Shown in pieces: positions 1 through 8,334 of a stretch of 64,000 bases of DNA (positions are counted from its first letter, which is position 1; the number at the start of each line of letters is the position of its first letter). Position numbers and translations under genes: made by a program. Where the stretch lies: assembly GCA_016285885.1 (NCBI GenBank), contig JAEERP010000002.1:310001-374000 (forward strand), read 5' to 3'. Source of the DNA: Paludibacteraceae bacterium (GTDB lineage: Bacteria > Bacteroidota > Bacteroidia > Bacteroidales > Paludibacteraceae). The notes beneath the pieces are model-generated. The model was not told where the DNA came from. It searched no databases and saw only the letters and a list, made by a program, of their open reading frames with translations.

Positions 1-249
1 GGTGTTGCCTCCGTTGTAGGTCGTGCTTTCGCCCGTTGTGGGCAAGTTATTGAACGGAACGTCCGAACCGTCCATGCTGACGACAATATCAAGCACCATT
101 CCCGCTTGTATGAGGTTCGGAGTGTGCGTAGGATATGCGGAACGTGGCTCGTTCTTGCTCTTCACCGAGCCGATTTGCATCTTCGGTCGCGTCCCACCTT
201 TTGTTATCACATATATAGGGCTTCCGACCGCCAAAGAATTGAAATCCAT
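1..249 (-). CDS. Phage protein of unknown function, N-terminal 83 residues (gene runs off the left edge)
   Basis: An open frame starts at the ATG at 249 and stays open to base 1, so the end is outside the window. It begins MDFNSLAVGSPIYVITKGG and looks beta-strand rich with no signal peptide or membrane segment. It lies 77 bp downstream of the Gly-rich CCC protein on the same strand, so the two are probably co-transcribed. I recall similar paired small proteins from gut phages, but I do not recognise a named family. The function is unknown; a virion-associated or accessory role is only a guess. Confidence 0.6.
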   Translation of the reverse strand, partial: MDFNSLAVGSPIYVITKGGTRPKMQIGSVKSKNEPRSAYPTHTPNLIQAGMVLDIVVSMDGSDVPFNNLPTTGESTTYNGGNT

Positions 250-326
250 GTTGTTGAAAATTAAGTTTACTTATAAAGTTAGTTGCGCCTTGCTATCCGC
301 TCACCTCAGATGTGAGGCGAGCAGGA

Positions 327-1211
327 TCACGCCGCCGGAGTGGTGGTCGTAGGCGTCAAAGCGGTCGCTATGCGGTCCACGATGTTGTCCGCTACCGCAT
401 TCGCCCAGATGCTCGGTACCGCCGTCATGCTGTTGTTAGGCAGCGTGATCGTGGATGGCTGGCAGCGCTTGATGGCGTCCACTTCGGAGCGGATGCCCGC
501 AAGTTGTGCGGTCAACGGGTTCACCGCTTGGGCGATCATCATGCCGATTGCGCTGTTCTGGTTCGCCTGCGAGATCTCACCGGCGAGCCTTGTGTTCTCC
601 GCCCTGCTTGCGTCGAGCTTGTCTTGCAGGCTTTGAGTCTGCATCTCGGAGAGCTTGCTGAGGATCGCCTGCGTGTTCGCGTTCGCGCCCGCCTGAAGGG
701 TGTTCGTCTGCCTTTCCGTCGCCAGCTGCTGCTGACAACAGCATTGCTGGAATTGGCTGATAATCGATGCATTGCCCGCTTGGATCGCGTTGATGATCTG
801 CAGCGCGTTCGTGTTCTGGTTGTTCGCGATGAGGTTCAGCGAGTTCTGCATATTCATCACCGCCGAGTTGACGAGGTTGAAGTCCTGACCGATGGTCGAA
901 GCCAAGGTCTGAATCGCCGTGCGTTGCGCCTCGCCCTGCGATGTTATCGCGTTCATGATCAGCTCTCGTCCGCTGTCGTTGTTCAACTGGTTGGAGATGA
1001 ATCCCGCTCCGTTGCCGTTGCCGCCGAATCCGCCTCCAAATCCGTTTCCCCCCCAGCCGAACATGCTGGCGATGATAGCGAATCCGAAGAGGTCGACGAG
1101 GCTGCCGCCTCCGTTGCCGAAGAGTCCGCCGTTGTTGCCCCCTAATGGTATCGAGAACGGAATGCCGCCGGCATTCGCTCCCGCGTCTGGAATTTGATAA
1201 ATTTCCGCCAT
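327..1211 (-). CDS. Gly-rich phage protein with a Cys-Cys-Cys motif and coiled coil
   Basis: A 294-residue protein. Residues 15-72 are a Gly/Asn/Phe-rich stretch with a hydrophobic core around 38-52 (LVDLFGFAIIASMFGW), followed by a helical Gln/Asn-rich region (about 80-215) containing a Cys triplet at 157-159 inside QFQQCCCQQQ. The C-terminus (about 240-294) is Thr/Pro rich. The hydrophobic Gly-rich start suggests membrane or surface association, and the helical part suggests oligomerisation. No catalytic motif is visible. The gene is separated from the preceding small-gene operon by a strong terminator at 1344-1395, so it should have its own promoter in 1396-1212 or rely on read-through. 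Function unknown. Confidence 0.8.
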   Translation of the reverse strand: MAEIYQIPDAGANAGGIPFSIPLGGNNGGLFGNGGGSLVDLFGFAIIASMFGWGGNGFGGGFGGNGNGAGFISNQLNNDSGRELIMNAITSQGEAQRTAIQTLASTIGQDFNLVNSAVMNMQNSLNLIANNQNTNALQIINAIQAGNASIISQFQQCCCQQQLATERQTNTLQAGANANTQAILSKLSEMQTQSLQDKLDASRAENTRLAGEISQANQNSAIGMMIAQAVNPLTAQLAGIRSEVDAIKRCQPSTITLPNNSMTAVPSIWANAVADNIVDRIATALTPTTTTPAA

Positions 1212-1336
1212 TTCTTTAGATGTTTTTGGTTTTTACTTGGTTTTCTTGTCACTTGTACGTACATCGCAAAGGTCGGAAAGGGTGGGGAAGGGCGCAAATA
1301 AAATGGCGGAATGCCGCTGACACGGCTTGTCAGCGC

Positions 1337-1395
1337 AAAAAAAAAGTAGAGGTCCCTATACGTATATGCTCGAATACGTATAGGGACCTCTACTT
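1337..1395 (-). terminator. Intrinsic terminator, perfect 22-bp stem plus T-tract
   Basis: Arms 1344-1365 and 1374-1395 are perfect inverted repeats around an 8-nt loop. On the minus strand the stem is followed by nine T (complement of the A-run at 1337-1345). It lies 19 bp after the DUF551 gene stop and closes that small-gene operon. The stem is unusually long and perfect for a simple terminator. Confidence 0.85.
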
Positions 1396-1413
1396 ATGTT
1401 CTGGTTTAGTTCC

Positions 1414-1707
1414 TTATTCCTGTAATCTTAGTATTTTCCACCACGCCTTCTTCAGCAAAGATTTGATCCCGGTGTTTCTTCGCCAGGGTCTTTCCGATAC
1501 CCAGGGCTTCGGGAACTTCGGAAGAGGCATCCACCACTTGATTTCCTCCGGAGGGTAGAATCCTCCCCTGTCTTCGCTAAATGATTCGAACTCGCCATCC
1601 TTGTAGCGCATGACCTCGCACTCTCCGCACAAGGCCCACGGAATGAAAGCGAGGACCAACGTGCCCTCTTCAGGGAGCTTCTTTTTAACGCTTATCCATT
1701 TTGCCAT
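1414..1707 (-). CDS. DUF551-like phage protein
   Basis: A 97-residue protein starting MAKWISVKKKLPEEG and containing EEIKWWMPLPKFPKPW. The W-I-S-V-x-x-x-L-P-E start and the W-M-P-L-P ending are the signature of DUF551, a small domain common in phages and integrated elements whose function is unknown. The tail beyond W-x-P (about residues 70-97) is Arg/Lys/Trp rich and is an addition to the core domain. It is the last gene of a minus-strand run (2921 to 1414) and is followed by the terminator at 1344-1395. Confidence 0.75.
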   Translation of the reverse strand: MAKWISVKKKLPEEGTLVLAFIPWALCGECEVMRYKDGEFESFSEDRGGFYPPEEIKWWMPLPKFPKPWVSERPWRRNTGIKSLLKKAWWKILRLQE

Positions 1708-1734
1708 ATATCGTTTTAGTTTTTTGTGAATATC

Positions 1735-1965
1735 TCACTTCAGCTCCCTACTGAGGGACGCGAAGACGCGGTAGAGGGTCCGTTCGCTCACCTTGTGTCG
1801 ATCTGCGATCGTGGACATGATATAGGTGATCTTCTCGCCCCGGTCCCTCATCTCCAGGTACTCCTCGTACATCGGTATGTAGTCGAGGTCCTCCAGCCTG
1901 ACGCCGTTGTCACGCAGTCGCTGGAGTAGGGGCAGGCAGAGGCGCAGGGCTTCGTGGACTCGCAT
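1735..1965 (-). CDS. Small helix-turn-helix-like phage protein
   Basis: A 76-residue protein. The C-terminal half (ITYIMSTIADRHKVSERTL) reads as a helix-turn-helix: a helix with IADRH, the turn KVSE, then the recognition-like helix RTLYRVFASL. The N-terminus is helical. It begins 7 bp after the spanin-like gene ends, within the same operon. It could be a small DNA-binding regulator or late-gene activator; no family name is recognised. The alternative is a structural helical bundle. Confidence 0.6.
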   Translation of the reverse strand: MRVHEALRLCLPLLQRLRDNGVRLEDLDYIPMYEEYLEMRDRGEKITYIMSTIADRHKVSERTLYRVFASLSRELK

Positions 1966-1972
1966 AGGGTGG

Positions 1973-2620
1973 TCATTTGATGATGTCTATTTTTGTTGCC
2001 GCCGTTATCCGGGTGTGCGGGTTGGAGCATGTCACCTCCTGCCGAATCTCCTTCGTCCCGAATCTGAAGAATAGGAACTTGCGTGGAATTCGGTGCACTA
2101 TCGCCGTGATGGTGTCGAATGTCTCGATGTCGGCGGTGTAGATGCTTGCGGAATCTGTGCAGTATGAGAATGAGAGATAAGGGTCTCGGTATTCCGAGCA
2201 ACGGAGGGTGTCGAACGCCCCCCTGTCACGCACGTAGACGATGCTGTCACGTACCTCGCCCTTGATGACGTATTCCGTGTGTGTCCCCGCTTGGCTTATC
2301 GACTGCGCACGTTTGAGTTTGATGTTTAGGTCTTCGCATGTCTTGACCAGTTCTGCGTTGTACTTCTCGAGTTCGTCCTTCTTGAGCGTAAGGACCTGCA
2401 CGGATGAGGCGTTCTTCTCGCTCTCCGTGCGGTAGTTCCTCGCCTGCTCGATGAGGGCGTTCTCGTTGCGTTGCAGGCGGTCTTTCTCCGCCACCGCGTC
2501 ACGGTACAGCCCCCACAGGATGAGGATGATTGCGACGATGAGGATGAACCAAGTCAAGCCCTTGATGTTTCCCCATATCTCCTTTATTACTTCTTTCAAA
2601 ATTGTTAGTTGTGGTATCAT
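1973..2620 (-). CDS. Membrane-anchored coiled-coil phage protein (spanin-like, DUF6549-like)
   Basis: A 215-residue protein from the ATG at 2620 (MIPQLTILKEV). A longer frame to 2677 would overlap the upstream gene. One transmembrane helix (GLTWFILIVAIILILWGLY, about residues 20-38) is followed by charged coiled coil (about 42-110) and a beta-rich C-terminal part. One N-terminal membrane anchor plus periplasmic coiled coil is the layout of inner-membrane spanins (Rz-like) and of the DUF6549-type proteins of Bacteroides phages. If so it would help disrupt the outer membrane at lysis, although the candidate holin and endolysin are 30 kb away on the other strand. No Rz1-like lipoprotein is seen. 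The role is inferred from architecture only. Confidence 0.6.
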   Translation of the reverse strand: MIPQLTILKEVIKEIWGNIKGLTWFILIVAIILILWGLYRDAVAEKDRLQRNENALIEQARNYRTESEKNASSVQVLTLKKDELEKYNAELVKTCEDLNIKLKRAQSISQAGTHTEYVIKGEVRDSIVYVRDRGAFDTLRCSEYRDPYLSFSYCTDSASIYTADIETFDTITAIVHRIPRKFLFFRFGTKEIRQEVTCSNPHTRITAATKIDIIK

Positions 2621-2624
2621 GGTA

Positions 2625-2921
2625 TTAATGTTTAAGTGGTTCGTTTCTCTCCTCGAATCGGACGCACGTAACGACATACTTGAACACTTCCTCGCAGTCG
2701 CTCGAATGTGCGCACCTTCCGCACCTCTCCCTCGTCTTCTCTTGCTCCGTTGCCGTCTTGATGCGTTCAGACAGCTCCTCCGCCGTCTCCTTGATTAGGC
2801 GGATGCGCAGTTTCTCTGTCGTGTCCGTCTCGTGCTTCTCCGCCTCATTGAGGTAGAAAAGGACGTCGCCCTTCAGGAACGACAAGGCGGACTTTAACGC
2901 TGATTTCGTTTTTTCTTCCAT
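2625..2921 (-). CDS. Small phage protein with a C-terminal Cys cluster
   Basis: A 98-residue protein that is mostly helical and charged (residues 1-65), ending in a cluster of four cysteines (ERCGRCAHSSDCEEVF...C) that could bind a metal or form disulfides. It ends 4 bp before the start of the spanin-like gene and is the first gene of the 2921-1414 run. No family is recognised. Confidence 0.6.
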   Translation of the reverse strand: MEEKTKSALKSALSFLKGDVLFYLNEAEKHETDTTEKLRIRLIKETAEELSERIKTATEQEKTRERCGRCAHSSDCEEVFKYVVTCVRFEERNEPLKH

Positions 2922-2970
2922 ATTCGTATATTGTTATTGCAGATTATAAAAGTCAATGATTGATTAAAAT

Positions 2971-3033
2971 GAAGGGCCGGGTTGGCGGACGGAAGCCGAA
3001 CCGCCTCCCCAGTATGCCCTTCGCTTTTTTTTT
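2971..3033. terminator. GC-rich hairpin with poly-T, between tail operon and accessory operon
   Basis: GAAGGGC (2971-2977) pairs with GCCCTTC (3016-3022), enclosing further GC-rich pairing (GGTT/AACC, GGCGG/CCGCC). Nine T follow on the plus strand (3025-3033). On the minus strand the hairpin is followed by the weaker ATTTTAATC. The only upstream transcription that makes sense is minus-strand, from the tail operon ending at 3090. It may act in both directions. Confidence 0.55.
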
Positions 3034-3088
3034 GAAACTCGCCCGAAAAAGTGTGTGGCAATTGACGAAACTCGCCCGAAAAAGTGTG
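3034..3088. repeat. Two tandem copies of a 22-bp repeat, 33-bp period
   Basis: The same 22 bp (starting GAAACTCGCCCGAAAAAG) occur at 3034-3055 and 3067-3088, directly after the stop codon at 3090-3092 of the preceding gene and before the hairpin at 2971-3033. It may be slippage, or a binding or processing site. It is not translated in the neighbouring gene. Confidence 0.8.
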
Positions 3089-3089
3089 G

Positions 3090-3455
3090 TTACTCTCCTT
3101 CGCCTTCGCCCTGTTGCGCCTCGGCTTCGGCTAAGCGGTCGGCTTCCGCCCTGATAGTCTCAAAGACGATTGCCTCGTCCTCGTCGATTGTGCCGGCCGC
3201 CGAGCGACTGCGGATGATGTCGGCATATACCTTAATCATGTCGTCCGTCAACGTGACTGCTACGCGTGTATCGGGGTTCTCAGTGTGGAATCCCGTCGAG
3301 TCCTCGACGATAAGGTACTGCGTCTTCTGTTGCGACGTGAATCCGACCAACTTCTGACGAATGGCTTTAACTTGATTCATGATGTGTAGTGTGCCGTTCT
3401 TCGGCAACCTCTCGGCGAACTTGATGCGTTCGCCCAAACTCATTGAAATCTGCAT
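3090..3455 (-). CDS. Small phage tail-region protein, unknown
   Basis: A 121-residue protein. The N-terminus is helical (SLGERIKFAERLPKNGTL), the middle beta-rich, and the C-terminus Glu/Gln/Gly rich (AEAEAQQGEGEGE). Met5 is an alternative start. It is the last gene of the tail operon, 38 bp after the long tail fibre, and is followed by the repeat and hairpin at 2971-3088. By position it could be a tail fibre assembly or accessory virion protein; nothing in the sequence proves that. Confidence 0.6.
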   Translation of the reverse strand: MQISMSLGERIKFAERLPKNGTLHIMNQVKAIRQKLVGFTSQQKTQYLIVEDSTGFHTENPDTRVAVTLTDDMIKVYADIIRSRSAAGTIDEDEAIVFETIRAEADRLAEAEAQQGEGEGE

Positions 3456-3493
3456 AATTTTCTGATATTTGTGATGTTAATACTAAGGTTCTA

Positions 3494-6400
3494 TCATTGC
3501 CATGGGTCTTGCGGAGCTCTCCAATCGCCTGCTATGAAGACGAAGTCCATGTATCTGCCTGTGACGATTATCTTCCCCGATACCGACACATCGTTCGTCT
3601 CAGCGAATATCGTCACCCGCTGACCTTCCACGCAACCGCCTGTGCCGAGCGTCAGGCTGACCGTACCCGTGTCGTTCCATCTAATGCGGTAGATGGACTT
3701 CGTGATATTGCCGAGACTTCCCGACTGCTGGTTCATCTCGATGGTCTGCGTACCGCCAACGTAGCCTGCGTTGATGACCATGCGCTCGTTCGAGTCGATT
3801 GTGAGGATGTTGCGCCGTTGCGTTTCGCCGTTGCCGTAGCCGACTTGGAAGCAGTCGCTATCGCTCAGTACGTTGTACTGACCGACGACCGTCTGTCGTG
3901 GGAACATAGTGACCGCCCCGCGACCGAGCGCGTAGCCTCCGTACGACCTCGCGTCGTGACCGAGTGCGCACCCCTCAGCGGTGAAAGCGGCGGCGTATTC
4001 CACGAATATCCTTGCGTTTGAGACTTCCGACGTGTCGACGTATGCAAGTGGCATTTGTATGTCTATAGCATATGCGTTCAGTCCTGGAATGTCCGTGATG
4101 GTGTACGACGCGAGGTTGACGCTTCCGTTCATCGTATCGTAGTACTTTCCATCGAGGAGTATTCCGTTGAATATCGCTGTGATGTTAGGCGCGGTAGCGT
4201 CGTTCACGATGAAGAGAGTACCCTTCGACACATTCACCGTGGCTGTCTGTCCTCCACTGAACGTGACGGTCACATCTCCCGCCGTCGCGGGTCTGTAGAA
4301 CTTCCTCTTCTCACCGTCTACCGTGAAGGACTGGAGGTTCATCTCCTCTGCCCTTGACACATAGTCTCCGCCATTATCCCACCTGCACACCTTCGCCTTC
4401 TCGCCTATCGCAATGGAGTACTCGTGAGCGGTACACGCCTCGTTACCTATCGAGACAGCCCCGTTGCCGAATGAGTTGGTATCATTGCCTATCGTGACGG
4501 AGTTCACATGCGTCTGCCCGTATGGAATTTGGATATTCTTTCCTATCGCTATCGCCCCGTCCGACTCTGAAATCGCATTCTGCCCAATCACGATCGAGTT
4601 TGCGCCTTCCACTTCGTTGACTCTTCCGATGACAACGGAGTTCGTCGCTTCCGCATTAGAGCCGTAGCCTATCACGACCGAAGATGCGTCCGCGTACGAA
4701 CCCGCTCCGACCGCCACCGCATAATTCTTCGCAGTTGTTCTTGCGTTGGATTGAGTATGAGTACCTCCTATCGCAATACTATAGTAGCCGTCCGCCTTCG
4801 CGCGCGCACCGAAAGCGCTCGCCCCTATCGCATTAGCGACTGAACCATATCCTAATGCCGTTCCGTATGTTCCGCTCGCCTCGGAATCACCGCCCACGCA
4901 GGTGGCGGAGTTGCCAGATGCCGTCGCATCCTTACCTATCGCCACGTTATTGGAAGCCGTGTCTGCGCTCGCCCCTTCACCTATCGCTAACACCCTGTGC
5001 CCGACCGTTGATGCCCATTCGTTATTCCTCACGAGGTCGGCGGGCAACTTCTCCCAGTTCACCCGCACATCTGCGGTGCTTCCGTCGTACTCGATAATGT
5101 TAGAGCCGTCGGAGGATTCGATGCCTGCCGACTCCTGCTCATAGAGCCATCCGTCTGCCGTATTGGAGACAGCCGTTAAGGTGATGGTGTCGCCCGCATT
5201 GACATCACCCGAGATGGTGCAGTACGCAACGTTGGATTGCTTGAACGTGACCCCACCCGTGATGTTGCGTGTGAAGACGAAGCGGTATATCTGCCCCTCG
5301 GTAGCACCGCTCATGGTGACGACGACTCCGTTGGTGGCTTCGGAAGTCATGTTACCGAGGAAGTCGTTGTGTCCGCTCATGCTTACGCTACCCGCACCGC
5401 TGGAGTTCACGTTGAACGACACAGCTCCCGTGGTGATGGGCGCACGATACACGATGCTCGGCTCTTTCGGAGTCGCCGTGATTGGCGACGCGTCCGTCAC
5501 AGCAACGATGTCGGACATAGGGACTGAGGAATGCGCTATCTGAAAGGTGTACGACTCCAAAGGCGTGTTTGAGTTCTTCGGGCATGCGAGGACGAGGAAC
5601 ACGTACCCGCCGTCGTGGACGAACCTCACCGAGTGGTTGCCGAATAGCGAGGTGTAACTATCGCCCATGGACGATGACGAGAACCACAGCGTGGAGGTGG
5701 CATCTGAACCCATCGCCGTCTTCTTCATGTTTATGACCAAGTCAGCGCCCTCGGGGAATCGCAAGACCTTCTGCCACTTGCCCACGTTGCCAGCCGAGTA
5801 GTCAATCTGCGACGCCGTGAAGTCGGGATGTAGGTTGACCTTACCGTCTATCGTGCCTTCCTGAATGCCGAGGACGGTGGAAATCTTGCCTTTTATCCAC
5901 GTCCACACATTAGACAGCTCTATCCATCTGAACACGCCGTTCGATGCGCTCTTTGTTTGATTGCACAATGCTATCTTCCGCGTGTCGCTCAGCGTCGTGG
6001 AGATGTCCGCCACTTGGTTCAGTATGTTATACTCCGCCCCGATGGCTGTCGTCGCCCCCGTCCCGCCCTTGTTAATCGGCACGGGAATAGATAAGGTCGT
6101 TCCGTCTGCAAGAAGTGCCTGAGAAGCAGTCCCGCCTCGCATTATAAATTTTGGAGCAGTGACATTGCCATACAATTGCTGGTCAACAGCATACTTAGTC
6201 ACTGCAGACATTTCAGTAATTCCTGAACGGAAGCCGATGAAGTCTATATTCGACAGATGTACACCTCGCCCATTTCCTGCTCCAATTGTTCTTCCTTGGA
6301 TTGTTATTTCTATTTTCTCAAGAAAAAGAGCGGTCTCTTGATTAAGTACATACTGAAACACTGAATTCGCTGGTTTAGTTGGAGCAGTTAGTGTAGTCCA

Positions 6401-7504
6401 TACCTTCTGTCCACTTCTTCCTCCATAAATTCTAATGGTTGGTGCTACTGATGGATACGATGTATTGTAGAAAACAAGCATCAATCTACCATGCCCGTAT
6501 GAACCTTGAATTATCTTTGTTTGTCCGTCTTTAGGCTCAATAGTTATAACATCGTATTCACCATCGACTGGATGAATTCCGTAATTTTCAGCATTTTCGT
6601 TGAAAAGTTGCGATTTCATCGTATCTGTGGCTTCGTACACTACCTCTTGCGTCTGTGAGTTGTATGTCTTCCACGTCACTACAAATCTTTTATCCGCACC
6701 CCACCATAATCCATGGACATGTGCATCGAATCTTCGGTTGTTTGAATAAAATGTGTCGTAAGGTAAGTTAATCAACCCATACAGCCAATCGTTAAAATAT
6801 CCTCTGACTGTTTGCATAGTCATGCGCAAAAATGACGTAGTACTTGTTGAACCACTATTTTGCATAATTATATTAGTAGTATCAACTGGAGTCGTATCAG
6901 AGTTGGTTATTGATATGCTACCCTGCTTACCGTCCAGCGCAGTCTTGACCCCTCCCGAGGTGACTGCCTTGGTGGAGTTCTCAGTAGGAACGGTGTCCAT
7001 CGTCTCCCATGAAGGTGCGTTGCCACTGCCGTTGCTCTTCAGGTACTGCCCCGATGTGCCACCCGCCGTCGGTGCGTATGCGGTCGCAGAATCCGCACCC
7101 TTGTCCGTTCCGTTCAGCGTCAACTTCGTTCCACCTGCGTATTGGCTTCCAGCCGTAGCCTCGCCGTCCGCATCAACGTAGACGGGGTGCGTCGTGTCTC
7201 CAACCGCCGTGCCAGCCGTCGGCACTTTCACCACGTTGGCTAAGTCCGCCTTCGTCGTGCCTATCTTCTCGAAGTCACCGTCCACGTAGATGTACTCGTC
7301 GTAGATGTCACCGCTCGGAGAAGTCGAAGATGGAACAAGGTATATCGTGCCCTCTACTCCCGTGGTGGGAAGTTCGTCCACGACCTCGTACCTCATGCCA
7401 GCGGACAGCATGTCGTCTATCTCCGCCTTGGTATAGAAGTAGGCGGTTATCTTGTCTATCAAGGCTTTCAGCCCGTTGTGGCTTAATAAGTGGAATATGC
7501 TCAT
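3494..7504 (-). CDS. Long tail fibre / receptor-binding protein with YadA-like head repeats
   Basis: A 1336-residue protein. The N-terminus (MSIFHLLSHNGLKALID) is followed by a low-complexity shaft, a module GQYLKSNGSGNAPSWETMD also found in the fibre at 8335-9393, an AT-richer block (about residues 195-455) with a distinct sequence, further beta domains, and then from about residue 840 to 1040 a run of YadA-head-like repeats (AIGKDATASGN, ALGYGSVAN, SIAIGEKAKV and similar). The C-terminus is another beta domain (GTVSLTLGTGGCVEG...). These repeats form trimeric left-handed beta-rolls in adhesins, so a trimeric fibre is likely. It is the best host-range candidate. No chaperone or protease tail domain is evident. 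Confidence 0.8.
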   Translation of the reverse strand: MSIFHLLSHNGLKALIDKITAYFYTKAEIDDMLSAGMRYEVVDELPTTGVEGTIYLVPSSTSPSGDIYDEYIYVDGDFEKIGTTKADLANVVKVPTAGTAVGDTTHPVYVDADGEATAGSQYAGGTKLTLNGTDKGADSATAYAPTAGGTSGQYLKSNGSGNAPSWETMDTVPTENSTKAVTSGGVKTALDGKQGSISITNSDTTPVDTTNIIMQNSGSTSTTSFLRMTMQTVRGYFNDWLYGLINLPYDTFYSNNRRFDAHVHGLWWGADKRFVVTWKTYNSQTQEVVYEATDTMKSQLFNENAENYGIHPVDGEYDVITIEPKDGQTKIIQGSYGHGRLMLVFYNTSYPSVAPTIRIYGGRSGQKVWTTLTAPTKPANSVFQYVLNQETALFLEKIEITIQGRTIGAGNGRGVHLSNIDFIGFRSGITEMSAVTKYAVDQQLYGNVTAPKFIMRGGTASQALLADGTTLSIPVPINKGGTGATTAIGAEYNILNQVADISTTLSDTRKIALCNQTKSASNGVFRWIELSNVWTWIKGKISTVLGIQEGTIDGKVNLHPDFTASQIDYSAGNVGKWQKVLRFPEGADLVINMKKTAMGSDATSTLWFSSSSMGDSYTSLFGNHSVRFVHDGGYVFLVLACPKNSNTPLESYTFQIAHSSVPMSDIVAVTDASPITATPKEPSIVYRAPITTGAVSFNVNSSGAGSVSMSGHNDFLGNMTSEATNGVVVTMSGATEGQIYRFVFTRNITGGVTFKQSNVAYCTISGDVNAGDTITLTAVSNTADGWLYEQESAGIESSDGSNIIEYDGSTADVRVNWEKLPADLVRNNEWASTVGHRVLAIGEGASADTASNNVAIGKDATASGNSATCVGGDSEASGTYGTALGYGSVANAIGASAFGARAKADGYYSIAIGGTHTQSNARTTAKNYAVAVGAGSYADASSVVIGYGSNAEATNSVVIGRVNEVEGANSIVIGQNAISESDGAIAIGKNIQIPYGQTHVNSVTIGNDTNSFGNGAVSIGNEACTAHEYSIAIGEKAKVCRWDNGGDYVSRAEEMNLQSFTVDGEKRKFYRPATAGDVTVTFSGGQTATVNVSKGTLFIVNDATAPNITAIFNGILLDGKYYDTMNGSVNLASYTITDIPGLNAYAIDIQMPLAYVDTSEVSNARIFVEYAAAFTAEGCALGHDARSYGGYALGRGAVTMFPRQTVVGQYNVLSDSDCFQVGYGNGETQRRNILTIDSNERMVINAGYVGGTQTIEMNQQSGSLGNITKSIYRIRWNDTGTVSLTLGTGGCVEGQRVTIFAETNDVSVSGKIIVTGRYMDFVFIAGDWRAPQDPWQ

Positions 7505-7516
7505 ATCTTTATCTTG

Positions 7517-8329
7517 TTAGGTCGTTGGTATTAGGTAGTCGCCCGACTGCGTGAAGGAGAGACCCGACGCAGTCAGCATCGAGAGCAGGGCTGTCACGAC
7601 GGAGGCGTCGCACCCCGTCACCTTGATCGAGTTAAGCGCCGAGCATCCCCCGAAGACGTTGTCCATGCTCGTATTCTGCGGATCAATGTACCACCCCGAC
7701 AGGTCTATCGTCTGTAATGCTGTGCAGTTCCTGAACATTCCGTTCATGCTCACCACGTTGTCGCAGTCCCCGAGGTCGGATAGGTCTATCGAGGTCACAA
7801 GGTAGCAGTTGAAGAACATGAACTGAAGGTTCGTCAGGTTCGTGGCGTGCTGGTATCCGTTAGCTGGCGGAATGATGGTCGCCGCCGCCCTCAGGTCGTA
7901 GAACATTGACGACATGTTCGTAGCCGATGAAGTATCCATCTTCGAGCAGTCCACGCTCGTCACGTTACGGCAAGACGCGACCATCATCGAGAAGTTCGTG
8001 CAGTTCGCCGTATCCACGTCGAAGGTCACGTCCTCCACAGCCGCCGTCTGGTTGTAGATGCACTGATTGAGGCTCGTTATCGTGATGTTCGAGCAGTCGA
8101 GCTCGAAGTACTTGTCAGCGTCGCTCGTGACGCTGTAAGATGTTCCGTTGACCTTGATCGTCACGGCATTGTTGGCGAACCTCGTATGCCCGTATATCTT
8201 ATTCGACAGGGTCGGCTGAGGCGTAGGGGATGCGGAGTAGATTAACTCCGTCCCTTTGTATATCTTCGTGATTTCGGTGCTACCTCGGTAGACCTTCACG
8301 ATGTTATCCGTGCCTTTTTTTATCGCCAT
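7517..8329 (-). CDS. Tail-associated protein with BspA-like (DUF285) leucine-rich repeats
   Basis: A 270-residue protein. The N-terminus MAIKKGTDNIVKVYRGSTEITKIYKGTELIY is a typical short phage tail appendage start. From about residue 75 on come irregular repeats of the type SSMFYDLRAAAT, LQFMFFNCYLVTSIDLSDL, MNGMFRNCTALQTIDLSGW and MDNVFGGCSALNSIKVTGC, the M-F-x-x-C-x-x-L pattern of BspA-like DUF285 leucine-rich repeats. In bacteria such repeats mediate adhesion; on a phage they could bind the host surface or mucus-associated ligands. It ends 12 bp before the long fibre gene, in the same operon. No signal peptide is present, as expected for a virion protein. Confidence 0.75.
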   Translation of the reverse strand: MAIKKGTDNIVKVYRGSTEITKIYKGTELIYSASPTPQPTLSNKIYGHTRFANNAVTIKVNGTSYSVTSDADKYFELDCSNITITSLNQCIYNQTAAVEDVTFDVDTANCTNFSMMVASCRNVTSVDCSKMDTSSATNMSSMFYDLRAAATIIPPANGYQHATNLTNLQFMFFNCYLVTSIDLSDLGDCDNVVSMNGMFRNCTALQTIDLSGWYIDPQNTSMDNVFGGCSALNSIKVTGCDASVVTALLSMLTASGLSFTQSGDYLIPTT

Positions 8330-8334
8330 AGTCT

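Noticed and set aside
312-1145. Long open frame on the plus strand opposite the Gly-rich protein
   Set aside because: Arg-rich, Val/Leu-rich shadow of the minus-strand gene; low-complexity product with no domain.
1220-1558. Plus-strand frame over the 1344-1395 hairpin
   Set aside because: It runs through the perfect terminator palindrome and the DUF551 gene; no support.
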